Below are positions 13,494 through 19,048 of a stretch of 19,048 bases of DNA, piece by piece (within the stretch, counting starts at the first letter, position 1; every line of letters begins with the position of its first letter). The notes under the pieces are model-generated. The model did not search any database, was not told where the DNA came from, and saw nothing but the letters and a program-made list of their open reading frames with translations. Position numbers and translations under genes: made by a program. The stretch is from Thomasclavelia spiroformis (GTDB lineage: Bacteria > Bacillota_I > Bacilli_A > Erysipelotrichales > Coprobacillaceae): contig JAGZCC010000041.1 of the NCBI GenBank assembly GCA_018369555.1, positions 1 to 19,048 of the forward strand, given 5' to 3'.

Positions 13494-14799
13494 AGTATTT
13501 TGAATCGATATCATAATATATCAAATCTTCAAATGTTTGTCGTCTAATTACTTCTCTAGATTTACCTTCATAAGTAAATACTACAGCTGGTTTTGGCAAT
13601 TGGTTATAATTTGACGCCATGGTATAATGATATGCTCCTGTAGAAAACATTGCTAAAATATCACCTGCTTGTGGATCTTGTAACATAATATCTTTAATCA
13701 AAATATCTCCAGATTCACAATTTTTTCCTGCTACTGTAACTAAATGGTTAGCAGGCATTTCTGCTTTATTAGCAATAATTGCATCATATTTTGCTGCATA
13801 TAAACTAGAACGAATATTATCAGTCATTCCCCCATCAACACTAATATAATCTCGAATATCTTTAATATTTTTATAAGATCCTACTGTATATAATGTTATA
13901 CCAGCATTGCCAACACAATAGCGACCTGGTTCTACTAAAACCATTGGACGCTTTAAGTTACGTGCTTCAAAACCTTTTGTTATAATATCCATAATTGTAT
14001 CAACAACTAATTCAAATTCTAATGGCTTATCTGCTTTGGTATAACAAATTCCAAAACCTCCTCCAGCATTTAGTTTATTAATAACAATTCCAAAAATATC
14101 ATAGATTTCATATGCAATATCAACAAATTTGTTCATTGCTAAAATATAGGCTTGAATATCTTCAATTTGACTTCCAACATGACAGTGAATTCCATCAAAA
14201 TTAATATTAGATGCATCAATTACTTTTTTTATTGCTTTTAAATATGTATTATCATGACTACTAAATCCAAATTTAGTATCTTTGGCACCTACACGGATAT
14301 AATCATGTCCTCCTGCATATACGCCTGGTGTTATTCTTATTACGCCATTAACAACTATATCTAATTTTTTTGCTATTTCTTGAACTAATTCAATTTCATA
14401 AAAATTATCTATGACTAAATTTACTACTCCGTGACTTAGTGCATATTCTATTTCTGATGGAAGTTTGTTATTTCCATGGAAATATATTTTTTTAGGATCA
14501 AAACCTGCTTTTAAAGCTATTGATATTTCTCCTGCTGAAACACAATCTATCCCAATTCCATACTCTTTTGCAATTTTATATATCGCAAGACAAGAAAATG
14601 ATTTAGATGCAAATAATGGTAATGTGTTTTCATATTTTTCAAGCATTTTGGTTTTAAGTGTATTAAATTGTTGTCTAATATGCCCTTCACTCATAACATA
14701 TAGTGGTGTCCCATATTTTTCTACTAAATCAGTTGCTTTGATTTCATCAATATATAAATTATTATTTTTTATTTGTGCAAATTCTGTTTGTAATACCAT
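13492..14799 (-). CDS. lysA: Diaminopimelate decarboxylase
   Basis: A 435-residue PLP enzyme that converts meso-diaminopimelate to lysine, the last step of the pathway. The PLP lysine is Lys66 in PLFASKSFSC. Other family blocks are FHGNNK (107-112), HCHVGSQI (205-212), NAGGGFGI (244-251), VEPGRY (289-294), KNCESGDIL (359-367) and STGAYHYTMASNYN (386-399). The catalytic Cys361 and the Tyr390 region from the partner subunit are both present. Length is normal. AAGGGGG lies six bases before the ATG. It is 19 bases downstream of dapB and closes the operon, with a terminator over its stop codon. Confidence 0.97.
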   Translation of the reverse strand: MVLQTEFAQIKNNNLYIDEIKATDLVEKYGTPLYVMSEGHIRQQFNTLKTKMLEKYENTLPLFASKSFSCLAIYKIAKEYGIGIDCVSAGEISIALKAGFDPKKIYFHGNNKLPSEIEYALSHGVVNLVIDNFYEIELVQEIAKKLDIVVNGVIRITPGVYAGGHDYIRVGAKDTKFGFSSHDNTYLKAIKKVIDASNINFDGIHCHVGSQIEDIQAYILAMNKFVDIAYEIYDIFGIVINKLNAGGGFGICYTKADKPLEFELVVDTIMDIITKGFEARNLKRPMVLVEPGRYCVGNAGITLYTVGSYKNIKDIRDYISVDGGMTDNIRSSLYAAKYDAIIANKAEMPANHLVTVAGKNCESGDILIKDIMLQDPQAGDILAMFSTGAYHYTMASNYNQLPKPAVVFTYEGKSREVIRRQTFEDLIYYDIDSKY

Positions 14800-14818
14800 A
14801 TTATCCCCCTTGATTTAA

Positions 14819-15562
14819 TTAATATAATGATTTTAATGTGTAAAGACCATTTTCTTTATCAAATAACGCATATGCTGCACTGATTGCCCCTTGTACAAAT
14901 ACTTCTTTTGATAATGCTGTATGCTTTATTTCAATAATTTCATCTATTCCTGCAAACATTATAGTATGTTCACCAAAAATAGTTCCCCCACGTAATGCTT
15001 GAATTCCAATTTCTTCATGTTTTCTTTTTTCATGAATTGAACTACGATCATAAATTGGAGTTGTTTCTTTGATTTCTTCTTCCATTACTTCATATAATAA
15101 TTTAGCTGTACCAGATGGCGCATCTATTTTTTGATTATGATGTTTTTCTAAAATTTCAATATCATAACCAGCATTATAAAATTCTTTTGCAACTTGTTTT
15201 AATATTTTTGTTACCATTTGTACACCATATGATGTATTGTATGATTGAAAAATAGGAATATCTTTAGATGTTTCCTTTATTTTTTCCAATTGCTCTTCAT
15301 TATATCCAGTTGTCGCAATTACTAATTTACACTTATTATCTTTTGCATAAGTTAATATATCGTCTAAATTATTTGGATGTGAAAAGTCAATAATAACATC
15401 TGCTTTTTCATCACATTCTTTTAGCGAGTTAAAGCACTTTTCCGGTATTTTTTCATCAAATTCATAACTTATAACAGCTACTAAATCCATATCATTTTGA
15501 CTTCTTATTCGATTAGCAACTTTTTTCCCCATTAAACCATATCCATATACTATTACTTTCAT
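14819..15562 (-). CDS. dapB: 4-hydroxy-tetrahydrodipicolinate reductase
   Basis: A 247-residue NAD(P)H-dependent reductase, the second enzyme of the branch that leads to diaminopimelate and lysine. The cofactor-binding motif is GYGLMG (7-12). The active-site signature EKHHNQKIDAPSGTAK lies at 139-154, with the catalytic His pair and Lys145. ATTGYNEEQ (83-91) follows the family pattern. The N-terminal motif is Tyr-Gly-Leu instead of the frequent Gly-(Cys/Ala)-Gly-Arg-Met-Gly, so the usual NADPH-contacting Arg is replaced by Leu. It is separated from dapA by a strong hairpin and a possible promoter, and is directly upstream of lysA. Confidence 0.96.
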   Translation of the reverse strand: MKVIVYGYGLMGKKVANRIRSQNDMDLVAVISYEFDEKIPEKCFNSLKECDEKADVIIDFSHPNNLDDILTYAKDNKCKLVIATTGYNEEQLEKIKETSKDIPIFQSYNTSYGVQMVTKILKQVAKEFYNAGYDIEILEKHHNQKIDAPSGTAKLLYEVMEEEIKETTPIYDRSSIHEKRKHEEIGIQALRGGTIFGEHTIMFAGIDEIIEIKHTALSKEVFVQGAISAAYALFDKENGLYTLKSLY

Positions 15563-15594
15563 TTTACCTACGTTCCTTTCTACTTATAAAATCT

Positions 15595-15622
15595 AATCTA
15601 ACAAAAAAAGTTTTTTTATCAA
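15595..15622 (-). promoter_or_regulatory. Possible internal promoter for dapB-lysA
   Basis: On the minus strand, TTGATA (complement of 15617-15622), 16 bp, TAGATT (complement of 15595-15600), located between the dapA/dapB hairpin and the dapB start. The elements are moderate, but they make sense of the terminator-like hairpin in front. Confidence 0.4.
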
Positions 15623-15630
15623 ATATTAAT

Positions 15631-15669
15631 AAAACAAATTCGTATTCTAATCGGATACGAATTTGTTTT
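15631..15669 (-). terminator. Strong hairpin between dapA and dapB
   Basis: Fifteen base pairs match perfectly (15631-15645 with 15655-15669) around a nine-base loop, and the 3' arm ends in TTTGTTTT on both strands. It should end or attenuate the riboswitch-controlled transcript after dapA, leaving dapB-lysA to its own promoter or to readthrough. Confidence 0.8.
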
Positions 15670-15720
15670 TACCATGATTTTTATTTATCTCATATATTTT
15701 TAAACTAATACTATCTTAAA

Positions 15721-16614
15721 CTAAAATCCTAATTTTTCAAATTTATCCATTGCATCAAATAATAATTTCTTATTTTCTTCAGTTGATTCAATTAGTGGTA
15801 ACCTTAGTGTTGGCTTACAAATTCCCATATTTGCTAAAGCAGCTTTAGGCATGATTGGGTTAACATCTATAAATAAATAACGAATTACTGGCTCTAAAGC
15901 ATAAGCAAGTTCTTGAGCTCTTGGTAAATTTCCCTTTAATGCTAACTGTGTTAATAATTCTGTTTGCCTTGGATAGATATTAGATAATACCGATATTACG
16001 CCTTTACCCCCAGCACAAATAAACGGCAAAATATTATCATCGCAGCCTGAATACATATCAAAATCCATACCTTGAGTTTTAGCCATCACTTCCATCGCAT
16101 ATGCAATATTATCTGTTGCATCTTTCATGGCAACAATATTCTTATGTTTTGCTAGTTCAACTACTGTATCTACATTAATTTTTACCCCAGTTCTTCCTGG
16201 AACATTGTAAAGAATCATAGGAATATCAACTGCATTAGCAATTGTAGTATAATGAGTAATTAATCCTCTTTGACTAGTTTTGTTGTAATATGGTGTAACT
16301 ACTAAAATAGCATCTGCACCTTTTTCTTTTGCCTTTTTTGCCTTGGTTAATGCTGTTGCTGTATCATTAGATCCTGCTCCTGCAATAACTTTTACTCCTG
16401 TTCCTTTTGCCATTTCCAAAGTAATATCTAGTAATTCAAATTCATCTTCCATAGTAATAGTTGCTGTTTCACCAGTTGTTCCATTAACTAATAAAGCCTG
16501 TACACCACCATCAATCATTCTTTGTACTTGTCTTTTAAATCCTTCAAAATCAATACTTCCATCTTCATGCATTGGTAATACTAGTGCAACTGCACTTCCA
16601 TTAAAAATAGTCAT
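15721..16614 (-). CDS. dapA: 4-hydroxy-tetrahydrodipicolinate synthase
   Basis: A 297-residue aldolase-class enzyme that condenses pyruvate with aspartate semialdehyde, the first committed step of diaminopimelate/lysine synthesis. The Schiff-base Lys164 is in VAMKDAT. Tyr136 and Arg141 lie in ILYNVPGRTG (134-143). The pyruvate-binding NGTTGE motif is at 44-49. The length and these residues are standard for the family. AGGAG precedes the ATG. It follows the ACT-domain gene by nine bases, so the two are co-transcribed under the lysine riboswitch at 17110-17326. Confidence 0.97.
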   Translation of the reverse strand: MTIFNGSAVALVLPMHEDGSIDFEGFKRQVQRMIDGGVQALLVNGTTGETATITMEDEFELLDITLEMAKGTGVKVIAGAGSNDTATALTKAKKAKEKGADAILVVTPYYNKTSQRGLITHYTTIANAVDIPMILYNVPGRTGVKINVDTVVELAKHKNIVAMKDATDNIAYAMEVMAKTQGMDFDMYSGCDDNILPFICAGGKGVISVLSNIYPRQTELLTQLALKGNLPRAQELAYALEPVIRYLFIDVNPIMPKAALANMGICKPTLRLPLIESTEENKKLLFDAMDKFEKLGF

Positions 16615-16623
16615 AATCTCCTC

Positions 16624-17094
16624 CTATTTATTTAAACCAAATTCTTCATTAATTTTAGCTATTGCTAAATCTTTAATTTTTTTATCAATAATAAATGAAA
16701 TTGTTCTCTTTGAAGTTGTAACTTGATAAAAATGTATATTATTTTCACCTAAAACTGTAAACACTCTTGCTGCGGCTCCTGGTGTTGTTTCAATTAATTT
16801 ACCACCTACTGCAATTTTAAAATATTTTCGATTGGTTGTAATTTCTAATTGCTCAAACTCTTTTTTCAAACATAATATTGCTTCATTTAGATTTTTTTGA
16901 TATTTTTCATCTAATGTAATTTCAATTTGCATTGCATCCTCAATCATAACTTGAGAAATCATATCAATATTTACATTACATTTACTCAAAATTGTAAATA
17001 TTTTTGCAATTAACATAGGATGTTTTGGAACATTTGTTAATTTTAATTGAATGATATTTTCCTCATAACTTACTACCTCAACAATCTTTTCCAT
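16624..17094 (-). CDS. Free-standing aspartokinase-type double ACT regulatory protein
   Basis: A 156-residue protein made only of two ACT domains resembling the C-terminal regulatory half of aspartate kinase. The first (about 12-85) has IAKIFTILSKCNVNIDMISQ, close to the lysine-binding VNVDMI motif of lysine-sensitive aspartokinases. The second (about 90-150) has KIAVGGKLIETTPGAAARVFTVLGENNIHFYQVTTSKRTISFIID, matching the aspartokinase block G-x-x-A-R-x-F-x-x-L. No kinase domain is upstream: only 15 bases separate it from the riboswitch terminator. It resembles the separately translated beta subunit of Bacillus aspartokinase II, but here as its own gene. It may sense lysine and bind an aspartokinase encoded elsewhere. 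Good GGAG site before the ATG; first gene of the operon. Confidence 0.85.
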   Translation of the reverse strand: MEKIVEVVSYEENIIQLKLTNVPKHPMLIAKIFTILSKCNVNIDMISQVMIEDAMQIEITLDEKYQKNLNEAILCLKKEFEQLEITTNRKYFKIAVGGKLIETTPGAAARVFTVLGENNIHFYQVTTSKRTISFIIDKKIKDLAIAKINEEFGLNK

Positions 17095-17109
17095 TTTTTA
17101 TCTCCTTTG

Positions 17110-17326
17110 TAAAAAAAGTTGCAATGAGTATATCATTGCAACATAAACAACATATGAACAATGATAGCTCATCATTATCATTTGATAATGACAGTCTTAT
17201 AGATATTTTCCATAAAACCAGAGTATAAACGCATGCAATCATTTACCTCTTCGGCGAAAGTTCCTCTACCTTTATCTAGTTTGCATCTTACAATAAAAAT
17301 TTCATAACTATTCGCGCCTCTATCTT
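17110..17326 (-). promoter_or_regulatory. Lysine riboswitch (L-box) with transcription terminator
   Basis: On the minus strand the lysine aptamer landmarks appear in order: GATAGAGGCGCGA (from 17324), AGAGGAACTTTCGCCGAAGAGG in the middle (about 17265-17245), AGACTGTCATTATC, and GATGAGCTATC (17173-17163), which closes the first helix. Downstream is a perfect 10-bp hairpin, GTTGCAATGA with TCATTGCAAC (17118-17127 and 17133-17142), followed by seven T (17111-17117). Lysine binding should favour the terminator and switch off the ACT-domain gene and dapA. Confidence 0.95.
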
Positions 17327-17357
17327 CTATTTATTTTCAACTTTATAATTTATTTAT

Positions 17358-17386
17358 AATATATCACAATAAATAATATATTACAA
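17358..17386 (-). promoter_or_regulatory. Promoter of the lysine operon
   Basis: On the minus strand: TTGTAA (complement of 17381-17386), 17 bp, TATATT (complement of 17358-17363). A second choice is TTGTGA with a 16-bp gap to TATAAA about 18 bases downstream. Either places the transcript start just ahead of the riboswitch. Confidence 0.5.
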
Positions 17387-17701
17387 TACTGATTATACTT
17401 CTTTATATCTTGTTTTTAGCTATAATTTTCTTAATTTTTACTTAATAATAATATATGCTTTAAGTAACAAATTAATACATCATATCAAAAATTATTTTTT
17501 CATTATCACTGCTGTTACTAAAATTAACTCAATTATTTTATCAATTAACAATTTATAATTTCAATAATTATTAAAATTAATACTAGCCTCTAATAAATTA
17601 AACCTTTAACATAATTTATACCCATATTTTGTATTATTTTAATACAATGATTACTATAAAATTTAACTATTTTCAATTATTATTAGAATCTTAACTCTAA
17701 C
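17387..17701. other. AT-rich intergenic region without identifiable gene
   Basis: Very AT-rich, dense in stop codons in all frames, with no ribosome binding site followed by an ORF. A weak hairpin TTAGA/TCTAA near 17682-17700 lies after the 56-codon gene but has no T-run. I see no further motif. Confidence 0.6.
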
Positions 17702-17872
17702 TTATTTTTTTTTCATTACTCTATTAAATAATTTTTCTGTTTCTTCAAATTGTTTCAATAAAACCTCTTTATTTGGATTACTTGATTTTAATTTTTTTTG
17801 ATTAACTAATACTTCAAGCTTTTCATCAATTCCTTTTAATAATTTAATTATTTCTTCCAATTTATCTTCCAT
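17702..17872 (-). CDS. Small coiled-coil protein of 56 residues
   Basis: An ORF starting MEDKLEEIIKLLKGIDEKLEVL and ending ETEKLFNRVMKKK. The first 22 residues form a clear heptad pattern of Leu/Ile with Glu/Lys, so a coiled coil or helical hairpin is likely. There are no cysteines, signal or membrane segment. It is supported by AAGGAG five to six bases before the ATG, which is better than for many long genes, and by its position 13 bases after the asparaginase-family gene. I do not recognise a family. It could be a small adaptor or an uncharacterised structural protein. Length is below the usual annotation cut-off, so it may be missing from automated calls. Confidence 0.7.
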   Translation of the reverse strand: MEDKLEEIIKLLKGIDEKLEVLVNQKKLKSSNPNKEVLLKQFEETEKLFNRVMKKK

Positions 17873-17885
17873 ATTTACTCCTTGA

Positions 17886-18845
17886 TTAAACTTTTTTTAC
17901 CAATATCTTTTTTCGATTATTTGTATACTCATCCAGCCATTTTTGACTAGCTTTTTCATGAACAAAGTTGCCATTAATGTTTTTTGTAATATAAACCGTT
18001 GGAATTTCATTTTCAGTTGCTACTACAAAAGAAAAGTTTTCAATATTAGTAGCCACTCCCCATTGTCCTTGATTATTCATGGCAATCAACGACATATCTC
18101 CAGCCTTTCCTCGTCGTTTTTTTAATTCTTGATCAAATGAATTAACTGCTTTTTGACATGCCTCTTGAGGATGAAGTCCTTCCTTCATTAATCTAACTAT
18201 TTCATAAGAAATGCAACCTTTCATAATATCCTCACCTAATCCTGTAGCACTAGCTCCTCCAACGTTACTATCAACATAAAAACCCGATCCAGAAATTGGA
18301 GAATCCCCTACACGTCCAGCATGTTTCATGAACAATCCACTTGTAGAAGTTGCGCTTGTCATTTTACCATTAGAATCTAAACAAATCATTCCTACTGTAT
18401 CATGACCTGAATATGGCTTGATTTCTTGTTCTTTTATTTCTTTTAATCGATTATAATAATAAATTTCAGCTCGATCACTAAGCATATTTTTTCTTTTAAA
18501 GCCTTTTTTAGTTGCATATTTTTCAGCCCCTAAACCAACTAACAGATTATTGACTTTTTCTTTTGATAAACAACGTGCAATACTTATTGGATTTTTGAAG
18601 TTCTTAATAGCTGCTACTGCACCAATGTCTAAAGTATCTCCATCCATAAATGCCGCATCTAATTCTACTTCCATTTCTTCATTTGGAAGTCCTCCATAAC
18701 CAACTGATTTATAATATGGACAATCTTCCACAATTTTAATTGCTTCTTCTATTGCATTTCCTGAATCATCTTTATTTTTTAACATTTCATTTGCTTTATT
18801 TATGCCATCATATGCCATACACCATGTTGCAATAATACCCCACAT
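17886..18845 (-). CDS. Isoaspartyl peptidase / N4-(beta-N-acetylglucosaminyl)-L-asparaginase family
   Basis: A 319-residue Ntn hydrolase of the glycosylasparaginase/plant-type asparaginase family. It is made as a precursor that cuts itself before a threonine. The cleavage motif GHDTVGMICLD puts the nucleophile at Thr150, giving an alpha chain of 149 and a beta chain of about 170. Other contacts are present: GRVGDSPISGSGFY (about 177-190) and GGASATGLGEDIMK. Substrates in the family are GlcNAc-Asn or isoaspartyl dipeptides. No signal peptide is visible, so it acts inside the cell, and an intracellular role in salvage of asparagine-linked glycans or damaged peptides is plausible. The start is set at 18845, where AGGAGGGG precedes the ATG. 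A Met 12 codons upstream has no ribosome binding site. Confidence 0.92.
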   Translation of the reverse strand: MWGIIATWCMAYDGINKANEMLKNKDDSGNAIEEAIKIVEDCPYYKSVGYGGLPNEEMEVELDAAFMDGDTLDIGAVAAIKNFKNPISIARCLSKEKVNNLLVGLGAEKYATKKGFKRKNMLSDRAEIYYYNRLKEIKEQEIKPYSGHDTVGMICLDSNGKMTSATSTSGLFMKHAGRVGDSPISGSGFYVDSNVGGASATGLGEDIMKGCISYEIVRLMKEGLHPQEACQKAVNSFDQELKKRRGKAGDMSLIAMNNQGQWGVATNIENFSFVVATENEIPTVYITKNINGNFVHEKASQKWLDEYTNNRKKILVKKV

Positions 18846-19048
18846 GTCTATCCCCTCCTTATTTGATAAATATTGTAACATTTTTTTTAATTATTTTAAA
18901 CTTTGATATTGTTATAATATCGATAGATAAGTTAAACTATAGATGAGGTGATAATCTGAAAATAAAAATTATATAAGAAAAATAATTTATATCTAAAATA
19001 AGGCATAATGCCCCCTTACCCCCACGAATGTATACTATTCTTTTAGGG
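18846..19048. other. Upstream region of the asparaginase-family gene
   Basis: No gene is visible. It contains inverted repeat GATATT/AATATC (18905-18921) and, near the right edge, GGCATAATGCC followed by ACCCCCACGA. AGGTGATAA at 18946-18954 looks like a ribosome binding site on the plus strand but is followed by stops (TGA, TAA), so nothing is called. Confidence 0.45.

Noticed and set aside
14465..14818. Plus-strand open frame of 117 codons inside lysA
   Set aside because: Antisense to a well-supported lysA, with no ribosome binding site or family resemblance.
16343..16726. Plus-strand open frame of 127 codons over dapA and the ACT gene
   Set aside because: Antisense to two well-supported genes. 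It spans their junction and lacks a ribosome binding site.
17943..18125. Plus-strand open frame of 60 codons inside the asparaginase-family gene
   Set aside because: Antisense shadow with no ribosome binding site.
18943..18990. Ribosome-binding-site-like AGGTGATAA on the plus strand near the right edge
   Set aside because: Every nearby start is followed by a stop within a few codons, so no gene can be called.

Overview
The window reads as chromosome of a low-GC, Gram-positive-type anaerobe. Base composition is strongly AT-rich, genes have GGAGG-type ribosome binding sites, and regulation uses a T-box leader, a lysine riboswitch and hairpin/U-run terminators. It carries an AgrB/AgrC/LytTR quorum-sensing module, a RelQ-type alarmone synthetase and a SpoIIR-like fragment. 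An Erysipelotrichia/Coprobacillus-like gut Firmicute fits best, but that is inference from gene content. No tRNA, rRNA, insertion sequence, phage gene or CRISPR array is visible.

Layout, left half. Positions 1-450 hold a minus-strand promoter and a T-box leader whose target gene lies beyond the left edge. Next come a minus-strand FAD-dependent dehydrogenase and a plus-strand alanine/glycine:sodium symporter, which diverge from one intergenic region. A small coiled-coil protein gene follows, then the classic rpsF-ssb-rpsR operon (minus) with its own promoter and terminator, and ispD (minus). A divergent plus-strand Na/phosphate-type transporter has a near-perfect Shine-Dalgarno but no ATG/GTG/TTG where its start should be. 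After it come a short Clp ATPase lacking the middle domain, a small secreted SpoIIR-like protein, and a plus-strand small alarmone synthetase (RelQ type).

Layout, right half. A four-gene agr-like operon on the minus strand runs, in transcription order, LytTR response regulator, GHKL sensor kinase, AgrB and an unannotated 43-residue AgrD whose start overlaps the end of agrB. The AgrD has no cysteine, so a serine (lactone) signal is predicted. Its promoter has perfect -35 and -10 hexamers held 20 bp apart, a geometry known from activator-dependent agr promoters. Upstream is a lysine biosynthesis cluster: lysine riboswitch, a free-standing aspartokinase-type double ACT protein, dapA, a strong hairpin, dapB and lysA. 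The window ends with an isoaspartyl peptidase/glycosylasparaginase-family gene followed by a 56-residue coiled-coil ORF.

How the pieces connect. Lysine/diaminopimelate supply is sensed at RNA level by the riboswitch and probably at protein level by the ACT protein. The lysA terminator abuts the agr promoter, so the two neighbouring operons are insulated by only a few bases. The most noteworthy observations are the cysteine-less AgrD with its promoter, the missing start codon of the phosphate-transporter homologue, the ACT-only regulator under lysine riboswitch control, and the compact Clp ATPase with a retained ClpP-docking-like LGF loop.
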